A DNA stretch of 64,000 bases from Doris montereyensis (GCA_037039925.1 JAXRKP010001635.1:27501-91500); one strand, 5' to 3'; counted from the stretch's first letter, positions 10,307 through 20,975 are shown. Notes: generated from the letters alone by a model not told the origin. Numbers and translations are program-made.

Positions 10307-12460
10307 TCATGCACAAGTCCAAATTTTACAATCTATGATCCATTTCTCTTGCACAAGTCCAAATTTTACAACCTATGATCCATTTCTCTTGCACAAGTCC
10401 AAATATTACAATCTATGATCCATTTTCTTGCACAAGTCCAAATTTTACAATCTATGATCCATTTCTCTTTCAAGTCAAATATTACAAATGATCCATTTCT
10501 CTTACAAGTCCAAATTTTACAATCTATGATCCATTTCTCTTGCACAAGTCCAAATTTTACAATCTATGATCCATTTCTCTTGCACAAGTCCAAATTTTAC
10601 AATCTATGATCCATTTCTCTTGCACAAGTCCAAATTTTACAATCTATGATCCATTTCTCTTGCACAAGTCCAAATTTTACAATCTATGATCCATTTCTGC
10701 ACAAGTCCAAATTTTACAATCAATGATCCATTTCTCTGCATAAAATATTACAATCTATGATCCATTTCTTTGTAAAAGTCCAAATATTACAACCTATGAT
10801 CCATTCTCTTGTACAAGTTCAAATATTACAATCTATGATCCATTTCTCTTGCACAAGTCAAAATATTACAACCTATGATCCATTTCTCTTGTACAAGTCC
10901 AAATATTACAATATATGATCCATTTGTCTTGCACATTTCAGAATATAACAATCTATGATCCATTTCACTTGTACATTTCAGAATATAGCAATCTACGATC
11001 CATTTCACTTCTACATTTCAGAATATAGCAATCTATGATCCATTTCACTTGTAAATTTCAGAATATAGCAATCTATGATCCATTTACTTGCACATTTCAA
11101 AATATAACAATCTATAATCCATTTCTCTTGTACATTTCAGAATATAACAATCTATGATCCATTTTACTTGTACATTTCAGAATATAAGCAATCTATGATC
11201 CATTTTACTTGCACATTTCAAAATATAACAATCTATAATCCATTTCTCTTGTACATTTCAGAATATAACACATTTCTCTTGTACATTTTAGAATATAACA
11301 ATCTATGATCCATTTCTTTTGTACATTTCAAAATATAACAATATAAGATCCGTTTCACTTGTTTATTTCAGAATATAACAATCTATGATCCATTTCCTTG
11401 CACATTTCAGAAAATAACAATCTATGATCCATTTGTCTTGTACATTTCAGAATATAATAATCTATGATCCATTTCTCTTACATATTTCAGAATATAACAA
11501 TCTATGATCCATTTCTCTTGTACATTTCAGAATATAACAATCTATAATCCATTTCTCTTGTAGATTTCAGAATATAGCAATATATAATCCATTTCTCTTG
11601 TACATTTCTGAATATAACAATCTATAATATATTTTTCTTGTACACTTCAGAATATAACACATTTCTCTTGTACATTTCAGAATAATATAGCAATCTATGA
11701 TCCATTTCTCTTGTACATTTCAAAATATAACAATATAAGATCCGTTTCACTTGTATATTACAGAAGATAACAGTCTATGATCCATGTCTCTTGTATATTT
11801 TAGAATATTTCAACCTATGATCAATTTCTCTTGTACATTTCAGAATATAACAATCTATAATCCATTTCTCTTGTACATTTCAGAATATAACACATTTCTC
11901 TTGTACATTTCAAAATATACCAATCTATGATCCATTTTTTTTGTACATTTCAAAATATAACAATCTAAGATCCGTTTCACGTGTATATTTCAGGATATAA
12001 CAATCTATGATCCATTTCTCTTGTACATTTCAGAATATAACAATCTATGATCCATTTCTCTTGTACATTTCAGAATATAACAATCTATGATCCATTTGTC
12101 TTGTACATTTCAGAATAACAATTTATAATCCATTTCTCTTGTACATTTCAGAATATAAGAATCTATGATCCATTTCTCTTGTACATTTCAGAATATAACA
12201 ATTTATAATCCATTTATCTTGTACATTTCAGAATATAACAATCTATAATTCATTTCTCTTGTATATTTCAGAATATAACAATCTATGATCATTTTCTCTT
12301 GTACATTTCACCATATAACAATATATAATACATTTCTCTTGTACATTTCAGAATATAACACATTTCTCTTTTACATTTCAGATATAACAATCTATGATCC
12401 ATTTCTCTTGTACATTTCAAAATATAACAATCTAAGATCCGTGTCACTTGTACATTTCAG
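10307..12460 (+). repeat. 40-bp satellite; distal units contain a 3' splice site
   Basis: About 53 units of 40 bp sharing ACAATCTATGATCCATTTCT. Two sub-families are spatially separated. Units from 10307 to ~10925 carry GCACAAGTCCAAATTTTAC. Units from ~10926 to 12460 carry TTGTACATTTCAGAATATAA, which is a pyrimidine-rich CAG splice acceptor followed by the first bases of the exon at 12461. The last unit merges into that exon (CATTTCAG, then AATATAACCCTCTATGAATG), so the exon 5' end is homologous to the repeat unit (AATATAACAATCTATGATCC). Confidence 0.95.
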
Positions 12461-12575
12461 AATATAACCCTCTATGAATGGTTCGCCTCTCTATGCGCTG
12501 CGATGTCCATAATACTAGCGGCGACCAAACTTTACATTGGCTACAAGCTGGATAGCCGTGCAATGGCTACTGACA
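12461..12575 (+). CDS. TMEM163: TMEM163-like membrane transporter, internal exon (TM4 and start of TM5)
   Basis: A 115-bp internal exon bounded by ACATTTCAG on the left and ACA|GTAAGAT on the right. It reads from phase 0 and ends in phase 1. The peptide begins Asn-Ile-Thr-Leu-Tyr-Glu-Trp and continues as a hydrophobic helix with CAAMSIILAATKLYIGY, then KLDSRAMATDS across the junction. The pattern of small and aliphatic residues, a Lys/Tyr boundary, then Leu-Asp-Ser-(Arg/Lys)-Ala-x-x-Thr-Asp is what I associate with the CDF-like fold of TMEM163 (vesicular and plasma-membrane zinc transport). The acidic residues near Thr-Asp would sit at the membrane metal pathway. The exon joins the one at 17804 in frame (A + GT = Ser). 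It stands out from its array neighbours by mixed codon use and GC content. The N-terminal half of the protein was not found upstream and may lie outside the window. Family identity comes from pattern memory, not a search. Confidence 0.65.
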
Positions 12576-12654
12576 GTAAGATATTATGTGGTCTCACATC
12601 ACTATCGGTTGATATGTTTTTTCCTCCATGGGAGCACCAGTAGCACTACCACTA
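12576..12654. other. Start of intron after exon 12461-12575
   Basis: Splice donor GTAAGATATT directly after the exon, then short unique intronic sequence running into the AGT/AGC array. No other feature seen. Confidence 0.5.
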
Positions 12655-12723
12655 GCAGCAGCAACATCAGTAGCAGCAGCAGTAGAAATAGTAGTAGTAG
12701 TAGTAGTTGTAGTAGTAACAGTG

Positions 12724-12783
<60 letters not shown>

Positions 12784-12818
12784 ATGGTGGTGGTAGTAGT
12801 TGTAATAGTAGTAGTAGT

Positions 12819-12878
<60 letters not shown>

Positions 12879-12929
12879 AAGTAGTAGGAGGAATAGGAAT
12901 AGTAGAAGTAGTAGGAGGAGGAATAGGAA

Positions 12930-12983
<54 letters not shown>

Positions 12984-12998
12984 GAGTAGTAGTAGTAG

Positions 12999-13066
<68 letters not shown>

Positions 13067-13067
13067 A

Positions 13068-13130
<63 letters not shown>

Positions 13131-13200
13131 CAGGAGGAGCAGCAGCAGGAGGAGTAGGAGTAGTAGTAGTAATAGTAGTAGTAGCAGGACTAGGAATGAG
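12655..13200. repeat. (AGT)n / (AGC)n trinucleotide array inside the intron
   Basis: Dominantly AGT with AGC, AGG and AAT interruptions. It yields Ser and Val homopolymer frames on + and Leu/Thr on -. These frames begin near the exon only because trinucleotide repeats rarely contain stops. I treat them as artefacts. Confidence 0.96.
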
Positions 13201-14222
13201 GAGAATAGTAGGAGTAGGAATAGAACTAGGAAAATGAGTAGGAATAGGAAGGAGTAGTAGGAATAGAGTAGGAAAAGGAGTAGGAATAGGAAAGCAGTAG
13301 GAATAGGAAAAGGGTAGGAATAGGAAAAGGAGTAGGAAAGGAAGGAGTAGGAATAGGAAAAGGAGTAGGAATAGAAAAGGGAGGAGTAGAAATAGGAAAA
13401 GGAGTAGAAATAGGAAAAGGAGTAGGAATAGGAAAAGGAATAGAAATAGGAAAAGGAGTAGGAATAGGAAAAAGGAGTAGGAATAGGAAAAGGAGTAGGA
13501 ATAGGAAAAGGAGTAGGAATAGGAAAAGGAGTAGGAATAGGAAAAAGGAGTAGGAATAGGAAAAGGAGTAGAATAGGAAAAGAGTAGGAATAGGAAAAGG
13601 AGTAGGAATAGGAAAAGGAGTAGGAATAAGTAGTAGGAGTAAAAGAGAGTAGATAAATAGGAAAAGGAGTAAAGGAATAGGAAATAGGAATAGGGAAAGG
13701 AGTAGGAATAGGAAAAGGAGTAGGTAGAATAGGAAAAGGAGTAGGAATAGGAAAAGGAAAAGGACTAGGAGAGTAGAAATAGGAAAAGGAGAGTAGAAAT
13801 AGGAAAAGGAGTAGAGAGAAATAGGAAAAGGAGGAGTAGAAATAGGAAAAGGAGTAAGAGTAGAAATAGGAAAAGGAGTAAGAGTAGAAATAGGAAAAGG
13901 GTAAGAGTAGAAATAGGAAAAGGAGTAAGAGTAGAAATAGGAAAAGGAGTAAGAGTAGAAATAGGAAAAGGAGTAGAAATAGGAAAAGGAGTAAGAGTAG
14001 AAATAGGAAAAGGGGTAGGAGTAGGAATAGGAAAAGGAGTAAGAGTAGAAATAGGAAAAGGGGTAGGAGTAGAAATAGGAAAAGGAGTAAGAGTAGGAAT
14101 AGGAAAAGGAGTAGGAGTAGGAATAGGAAAAGGGGTAGGAGTAGAAATAGGAAAAGGGTAGGGTAGGAATAGGAAAAGGTGTAGAAGTAGAAGTAGGAAA
14201 AGGAGTAGGAGAAGCAGTAGGA
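13201..14222. repeat. Purine-rich ~18-bp array, AGGAAAAGGAGTAGGAAT type
   Basis: Over 1 kb made almost only of A and G with isolated T, built from AATAGGAAAAGGAGTAG words. The right half has a GTAAGAGTAGAA variant alternating with GGTAGGAGTAG in a longer pattern. The - strand gives a Pro/Phe/Ser/Leu-rich open frame, a by-product. Long purine strands of this kind can adopt triplex (H-DNA) structures. Confidence 0.93.
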
Positions 14223-14470
14223 GGACATTGTAATGATAATATTGGATGCAAAATTTAGGGATGGGGTGGGGACATTTGCATAACAATAAGAAATAAACTT
14301 AAAATATTCTATTTAAATCTGTTTAAGTGGTGCTACTAACGATTCTTTGAATTCTGCTGGCAGACATCTCTGATTTCTTCAGCTAGCCATGTCTACTTCC
14401 TTTTAATTTCTTATAGATGTTATTACTGTTTTCATATGTAAATCCAAAGTCTAAGTTAGAGTGCACGATG
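14223..14470. other. Unique intronic spacer
   Basis: No exon, RNA or repeat recognised. Confidence 0.5.
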
Positions 14471-15185
14471 GCTGCCGTACCGAACACATGCATGTAGTGA
14501 TTAATATATAAGTTAGAGTGCAAACTGTCCTACCGAACACATTGCATTTAGTGATTAAATATAAGTTAGAGTGCACGATGACTGTCATACTGAACACATT
14601 GCATGTGTGTGATTAATATATAAGTTAGAGTGCATGATGACTCCCATAGTGAACACATTGCATGTGTGTGATTAATATATAAGTTAGAATGCATGATGAC
14701 TGTCATACTGAACACATTGCATGTGTGTGATTAATATTCCAGATTGCACGATGATTAATATACTGTCATACTGTCAACTGAACATTGCATGTGTGTGATT
14801 AATATATAAGTTAGAGTACACGATGACTGCCATAGTGAACACATTGCATGTGTGTGATTAATATATAAGTTAGAGTGCACGATGACTGCCATAGTGAACA
14901 CATTGCATGTGTGTGATTAATATATAAGTTAGAGTGCACGATGACTGTCATACTGAACACATTGCATGTGTGTGATTAATATATAAGTTAGAGTACGATT
15001 ATAGTGAACACATTGCATGTGACTGATTAATATATGTTAGAGTACACATTGCATGTGTGTGATTAATATATAAGTTAGAATGCATGATGACTGCCATAGT
15101 GAACACATTGCATGTGTGTGATTAATATATAAGTTAGAGTACACGATGACCATATTGAACACATTGCATGTGTGTGATTAATACG
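14471..15185. repeat. ~59-bp minisatellite
   Basis: About 11-12 units containing GATTAATATATAAGTTAGAG and GAACACATTGCATGTGTGTG. The block TGCACGATGACTGTCATACT alternates with TGCCATAGTG forms. One unit (14740-14785) is scrambled and two are truncated (14990-15060). Confidence 0.92.
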
Positions 15186-15337
15186 ACCAAGTAAGCACTT
15201 CCACAAACCACATGCTTTTCCTTGTTTGTTCTTTTTTCTTTTTTTTTCTTAGTAATTTTGTGTTCAGATTGAATGGAAGTAAAGCTGAAGATAGCCAAAT
15301 TTATGCCAACTCCAACGCCTCCCTCCCTCTTCCTTCC

Positions 15338-15588
15338 TTCACACACACACACACACGCACACACACGCGCGCGCGCGCGCGGGCGCACACATACACACAC
15401 ACTCACATACACAAACATATACACATACACACACACACATACACACACATTCACCTACACCCGCACACACACATACACACACACACATACATACACACAC
15501 ATTCACCTAGACATACACACACACACACACATACACACACACACACACACACAAAACACACACACACACACATACACACAGACATACC
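15338..15588. repeat. (CA)n array with a GCGCGC core
   Basis: ACAC repeats interrupted by ACATAC and TCACCTA. The stretch CACACGCGCGCGCGCGCGGG near 15363-15382 is strictly alternating purine-pyrimidine and GC-rich, a classic Z-DNA-prone composition. Confidence 0.95.
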
Positions 15589-15663
15589 CACACGATCTCG
15601 AATGAGAAACTTCCCGTTAATATTCTGGTTGTCGTGATCTCTACCCACTTCGTACATCTTGAC

Positions 15664-17735
15664 AAAAAAAAATCAAAGCTGGTTAATACATTCTGGTATA
15701 TTAAAATCAAAGCTGGTTAATACATTCTGGTATATTAAAATCAAAGCTGGTTAATACATTCTCGTATATTAAAATCAAAGCTGGTTAATACATTCTGGTA
15801 TATTAAAATCAAAGCTGGTTAATACATTCTGGTATATTAAAATCAAAGCTGGTTAATACATTCTGGTATATTAAAATCAAAGCTGGTTAATACATTCTGG
15901 AATATATAAAATCAAACATTCTGGTATAAAATCAAAGCTGGTTAATACATTCTGGTATATTAAAATCAAAGCTGGTTAATACATTCTCGTATATTAAAAT
16001 CAAAGCTGGTTAATACATTCTGGTATATTAAAATCAAAGCTGGTTAATACATTCTCGTATATTAAAATCAAAGCTGGTTAATACATTCTGGTATACTAAA
16101 ATCAAAGCTGGTTAATACATTCTCGTATATTAAAATCAAAGCTGGTTAATACATTCTGGTATATTAAAATCAAAGCTGGTTAATACATTCTGGTATACTA
16201 AAATCAAAGCTGGTTAATACATTCTGGTATATTAAAATCAAAGCTGGTTAATACATTCTGGTATACTAAAATCAAAGCTGGTTAATACATTCTCGTATAT
16301 TAAAATCAAAGCTGGTTAATACATTCTGGTATACTAAAATCAAGCTGGTTAATACATTCTCGTATATTAAAATCAAAGCTGGTTAATACATTCTGGTATA
16401 TTAAAATCAAAGCTGGTTAATACATTCTGGTATATTAAAATCAAAGCTGGTTAATACATTCTGGTATACTAAAATAGCTGGTTAATACATTCTGGTAGCT
16501 AAAATCAAAGCTGGTTAATACATTCTCGTATACTAAATTAAAATCGTATACTAAAAGCTGGTTAATACATTCTCGTATACTAAAATCAAAGCTGGTTAAT
16601 ACATTTATTAAAATGTACATTCTAAAATTAAAATCAAAGCTGGTTAATACATTCTGGTATATTAAAATCAAAGCTGGTTAATACATTCTCGTATACTAAA
16701 ATCAAAGCTGGTTAATACATTCTCGTATATTAAAATCAAAGCTGGTTAATACATTCTCGTATACTAAAATCAAAGCTGGTTAATACATTCTCGTATACTA
16801 AAATCAAAGCTGGTTAATACATTCTCGTATATTAAAATCAAAGCTGGTTAATACATTTTCGTATATTAAAATCAAAGCTGGTTAATACATTCTCGTATAT
16901 TAAAATCAAAGCTGGTTAATACATTCTGGTATATTAAAATCAAAGCTGGTTAATTTCTCGTATCTAAAATCAAAGGGTTAATACATTTTCGTATATTAAA
17001 ATCAAAGCTTTTTACATTCTGGTATATTAAAATCAAAGCTGGTTAATACATTCTGGTATACTAAAATCAAAAGCTGGTTAATACATTCTGGTATATTAAA
17101 ATCAAAGCTGGTTAATACATTCTCGTATATTAAAATCAAGCTGGTTAATACATTCTCGTATATTAAAAATCAAAGCTGGTTAATACATTCTGGTATATTA
17201 AAATCAAAGCTGGTTAATACATTCTGGTATATTAAAAAATCAAAGCTGGTTAATACAGTTGTAAAAAGTTAATACATTCTGGTATATTAAAATCAAAGCT
17301 GGTTAGTACATTCTGGTATATTACAATCAAAGCTGGTTAATACATTCTCGTACATTAAAATCAAAGCTGGTTAATACATTCTGGTATATTAAAATCAGCT
17401 GGTTAATACAGTCTGGTATATTAAAATCAAAGCTGGTTAATACATTCATATACTAAAATAAAAGCTGGTTAATACATTCTCGTATATTAAAATCAAAGCT
17501 GGTTAATACATTCTCGTACATTAAAATCTAGCTGGTTAATACATTCTGGTTAATATTAAAATCAAAGCTGGTTAATACAGTATATTAAAATCAAAGCTGG
17601 TTAATACATTCTCGTATACTAAAATCAAAAGCTGGTTAATACATTCTCGTATTTAAAATCAAAGCTGGTTAATACATTCTCGTATACTAAAATCAAAGCT
17701 GGTTTATTCTCGTATACATTCTCGTATATTAAATT
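15664..17735. repeat. 34-bp satellite
   Basis: About 60 units containing AAATCAAAGCTGGTTAATAC and ATTCTGGTATATTA. Two alternating variants (CTGGTATATT and CTCGTATACT) are interspersed. Homogeneous at the left, with more truncated or rearranged units after about 16490. It ends about 70 bp before the exon at 17804. Confidence 0.96.
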
Positions 17736-17803
17736 ATAGCATTAGAAAGGAACAACCTGATTGTCAAGATAATGAATAGATCTTGACTGTGTGTCTTTGT
17801 CAG

Positions 17804-17944
17804 GTATCATCACATTCGTGGGCGCCGTGACCTGTATAGCAGGCGTGACAGGCCTGGAGTTGTACAACAAGGACAACGATCTGTGGTATCTGGACTCGCT
17901 CTTTGGAATCATCTGCGGCTTTTTCTACTCTTATTTGGTATCAG
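17804..17944 (+). CDS. TMEM163: TMEM163-like membrane transporter, exon (TM5-TM6)
   Basis: A 141-bp exon flanked by acceptor TGTGTCTTTGTCAG and donor TATCAG|GTGAGACC. It is symmetric (phase 1 to phase 1). It continues the preceding exon in frame and encodes SIITFVGAVTCIAGVTGLEL (a transmembrane helix), a short polar loop with YNKDND, then LWYLDSLFGIICGFFYSYLV (a second helix), ending Ser-Gly. The Leu-Trp-(Phe/Tyr)-Leu-Asp-Ser/Ala-x-x-Gly motif entering the last helix fits the C-terminal end of TMEM163/CDF-like zinc transporters. The last ~25 bp of the exon and its donor belong to a seven-copy downstream tandem repeat. Codon use is mixed and GC-rich compared with flanking arrays, supporting a real exon. 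An alternative in-exon donor (TTATTTG|GTATCA) exists but is much weaker. Confidence 0.7.
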
Positions 17945-18245
17945 GTGAGACCCTTTGAATTACGGCTTTTTTCTACTCTTATTTGGTATCAGGTGAGACC
18001 CTTTGAATTACGGCTTTTTCTACTCTTATTTGGTATCAGGTGAGACCCTTTGAATTATGGCTTTTTTTCTACTCTTATTTGGTATCAGGTGAGACCCTTT
18101 GAATTACGGCGTTTTTTTTTCTATTCTTATTTGGTATCAGGTGAGACTCTTTGAATTACGGCCTTTTTCTACTCTTATTTTGGTATCAGGTGAGACCTTA
18201 GAGTTACGGCCTTTTTCTACTCTTAATATGTTTATCAGGTGAGAC
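17918..18245 (+). repeat. ~47-bp repeat containing exon end and splice donor (7 copies)
   Basis: Seven copies of a unit holding CTACTCTTATTTGGTATCAG followed by GTGAGACCCTTTGAATTACG. The first copy is the true exon 3' end and donor at 17944/17945. The other six place further TATCAG|GTGAGA donors at about 17992, 18039, 18089, 18140, 18189 and 18238. Reading on from the first donor meets an in-frame TGA (in CCC TTT GA), so only the first site keeps this frame without a stop. The last two copies are more diverged. Confidence 0.93.
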
Positions 18246-18544
18246 CCTTTGAGTTATCTATGACCCCATGAGTTTTTCTACATGATAGCTTTTTCTTTCT
18301 TTTTTGAGTATTGTGCCTGTATGCAATCAGCTTTATAATTGCTTGCCTGGAAAAGGGGTGGGGGGAATATCTGCACTTAGAGACAGACATACATTGAAGC
18401 AAGGGACATGTTGGGATTGAAAAAATGACATTACATAATAGTAAAGCCTCATAGGAACAAAGGCGAGACAAATACAAGGAATAGACAGAATAAAACTTGG
18501 CCACAATGAGGATTGATATGGCGTCTGCATCGGCACCCCTTCGC
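18246..18544. other. Intronic, possibly decayed SINE body
   Basis: No coding support. On the - strand it follows a tRNA-like SINE head and may be a highly diverged body of that element. Confidence 0.4.
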
Positions 18545-18608
18545 CTTGCCATGAAAAGATATTTGAGTTGAAGGCCGACACTTTGCCTCTGGGCCACTGA
18601 GTTTCCCA
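18545..18608 (-). mobile_element. SINE A-type tRNA head, - strand, fragment
   Basis: On the - strand GGGAAACTCAGTGGCCCAGA and GGCAAAGTGTCGGCCT match the SINE A head (A-box side). The B-box and core are not recognisable. Confidence 0.55.
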
Positions 18609-19055
18609 AGAAAAAGACATACGGTATCGATACGGGTATCGAAATTCACAGACAACAACTTAAGGCGACCTGAGTTCCCCAAGAAAAAAGGCACACCGTA
18701 TCGATATGGTATCGAAATTCACAGACCACAACTTAAGGTAACCTGAGTTCCCCAAGAAAAGACATAGCGTATCGATAGACAACTTAAGGTGACCTGAGTT
18801 CCCCAAGAAAAGACATACCGTATCGATACCACAACTTAAGGTGACCTGAGTTCCCCAAGAAAAAGACATACCGTATCGATACCACAACTTAAGGTGACCT
18901 GAGTTCCCCAAGAAAAAAAGACTTAAGGTGACCTGAGTTCCCCGTATCGATACCACAACTTAAGGGTGACCTGAGTTCCCCAAGAAAAAGACATAGCGTA
19001 TATCGATACGGTATCGATCGGTATCGAAATTCACAGACCACAACTTAAGGTGACC
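18599..19055. repeat. ~53-bp minisatellite with GTATCGATAC palindromes
   Basis: About 7-8 units containing ACTTAAGGTGACCTGAGTTC, CCCAAGAAAAAGACATACCG and GTATCGATAC. Some units add GTATCGAAATTCACAGACCA. It begins at the 5' end of the SINE head fragment (GAGTTTCCCAAG), so the unit may include the junction of that element. Confidence 0.88.
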
Positions 19056-19254
19056 GTTGATAAAGGAAGCAAGTGGAGGTGTATACGTGAATGTCTACCT
19101 AGCCTTGTGTATGGTATGTAGGTGGACGCCATTCACCTCTGACCTTTGTGACCCTAAGCCTATGTCAGGATAGTTGATTGCAGGAACAATCAAGTAGTAA
19201 TTAGAAAATCATCAGATTCAATAAACTATTCTGATTTTAAACTAAGGCGGGTGG

Positions 19255-19790
19255 GGTGGATGTGTGTGTGTGTGTGTGTGTGAATGGATGTGTGTGTGTG
19301 TGTGTGTGTGAATGGCTGTGTGTTTTTGTGTGAATGGGTGTGTGTGTGAATGTGTGTGTGTGAATGTGTGTCGGTGTGTGTAAATGGGTGTGTGTGTGAA
19401 TGGGTGTGCGTGTGTGAATGGGTGTGTGTGTGTGTGTGGGTGTGTGTGTGTGAATGTGTGTGTGTGAACATGTGTGTGTATGCGTGAATGTGTGTGTGTG
19501 AATGTGTGTGAATGTGTGTGTGAATGTGTGTGTGAATGTGTGTGTGAATGTGTGTGAATGTGTGTGTGAATGTGTGTGTGAATGTGTGTGTGAATGTGTG
19601 TGTGTGAATGTGTGTGTGAATGTGTGTGTGAATGTGTGTGTGAATGTGTGTGTGAATGTGTGTGTGTGTGAATGTGTGTGTGAATGTGTGTGTGAATGTG
19701 TGTGTGAATGTGTGTGTGTGAATGTGTGTGTGAATGTGTGTGTGTGAATGTGTGTGTGAATGTGTGTGTGAATGTGTGTGTGTGTGTGTA
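19255..19790. repeat. (TG)n / (TGTGTGTGAA)n array
   Basis: Alternating GTGTGTGTGAAT units of 10-14 bp, most regular at 19490-19790. The open Cys-Val-Asn-Val frame is a by-product. Confidence 0.96.
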
Positions 19791-19867
19791 AAGGAGTGGG
19801 ATAGTGGTGTGGGTTGGGTTATATAATATCTAAATGTTTTCAGTCTTACTATCTATATGGGCGTTCA

Positions 19868-20077
19868 TTTGATTTGATTTGATTTGATTTGATTTGATTT
19901 GATTTACCCACATCCACAACTAAGGTGATCTCGGGGGTTTTGGTAGAAAATCTTAATTTTGCCGGGACTTCCCTGTAAAAAGCCAAGTGACCTCTAACGT
20001 GTACAGAGTGTTATGATCTGCACACGGGACCTCCTTTTTATCGTCCGTCTCCAATGAGACTAGGTGTCAATCTACCT
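19868..20077 (-). mobile_element. SINE family A, - strand, 5' truncated
   Basis: Begins with an (ATTTG)n tail (TTTGATTTGATTTGATTTG), then the reversed 3' end TACCCACATCCACAACTAAG, the core (GTGTACAGAGTGTTATGATC, CTGCACACGGGACCTCC) and GACTAGGTGTCAATCTACC. The tRNA head is missing. It lies in the intron about 80 bp upstream of the candidate last exon. Confidence 0.88.
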
Positions 20078-20157
20078 CAGTCTTAAAACCCCTATGTGTG
20101 TTGACCTAGCTTCTTTCCCCTTATTAGCATTGTTCTCTCTTTTTTTGTTGTTGCCAG

Positions 20158-20285
20158 GTTGCTGTACATCAGTTATTTCTACAGAGACGACACAACGGCT
20201 GACAATTCCCCCACAAGCTGCAGTACATGCATCAGCATCTAAGCAGTGTCGGGAACTGCACATTCCAAACACAACGTTGCTATAG
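20158..20285 (+). CDS. Candidate terminal exon of the TMEM163-like gene
   Basis: A strong acceptor (TCTCTCTTTTTTTGTTGTTG followed by CCAG) precedes this segment. With the phase-1 donor at 17944, the joined frame gives Gly-Cys-Cys-Thr-Ser-Val and a polar, Ser/Thr/Gln-rich tail ending NTTLL at TAG (20283-20285), 43 residues in all. The phase match supports joining, but the tail does not look like the conserved C-terminus I expect. The +1-shifted frame from 20159 reads LLYISYFYRDDTTAD and ends at TAA. It looks more like a membrane-exit segment, and would require a one-base difference from the sequence shown. Which frame is used is unresolved. Confidence 0.4.
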
Positions 20286-20789
20286 ACGCTGAATGACGGC
20301 GTACAGCACGAGTGACCTAGACAGCTATCCCAGTGCCTTTGATTTAAAACATTCAAACATTCAAACATTAAAACATTCAAACGCCCTCAAACATCTTCAA
20401 ACATTCAAACATTCAAAAATCATTCAAACGCCCTACAAAATCTTAACTTGAATGAGTGGGTGAGTGTTGGAGGACATATTTTTGTTCGTATATTTCTTCG
20501 CTGCATTCAATACTATTCATCCTCATTAATTTGCTCATCCATATTGCCATTTTGAAATCGTATTTATTATTAATGCTGGTGTTAAATTGCTACAAATTTC
20601 ATTTTTATGGATGAAAAATAGATTTTTTTGTTAAATTTGAATTTGTTGTGAACATTACAATAGAGTATTAGACTGTTATTCCAAACACATCAACGCCAGG
20701 TGACGTCAGTGCCTTGATTTTAACGTGACGCGTCTCAGAATATTTCACAATGCACTTGTGAGTGTCCTTAGTCATCTTTGATGTTTTTC
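20286..20789 (+). other. Putative 3' UTR / downstream sequence
   Basis: AT-rich. It contains a short AAACATTCAAACATTCAAAC repeat cluster at about 20347-20440. No gene seen. Confidence 0.4.
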
Positions 20790-20975
20790 ATGGACAAAGA
20801 GAAGCAACAAATATTATTGCAGACAAGGGAAGCAACAAATGTTATTGCAGACAAAGGAAGCAACAAATATTATTGCAGACAAAGGGAAACAAGAAATATT
20901 ATTGCCGACAAAGGGAAACAAGAAATATTATTGCAGACAAAGGAAACAAGAAATATTATTGCAGACAAAGGGATG
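20790..20975. repeat. 29-bp minisatellite
   Basis: About 6-7 copies containing GCAGACAAAGGGAAACAAGA and AATATTATTGC, period 28-29. Confidence 0.9.

Noticed and set aside
10307..12460. CRISPR-like array (regular 40-bp spacing)
   Set aside because: The units are head-to-tail and homologous over their full length with no unique spacers, and the window is eukaryotic.
12594..14228. 544-codon - strand open frame rich in Leu, Pro, Phe, Ser
   Set aside because: It lies wholly in AGT and AGGAAAAGG simple repeats that lack stop triplets in that frame; it has no domain, and the opposite strand holds a real exon and intron.
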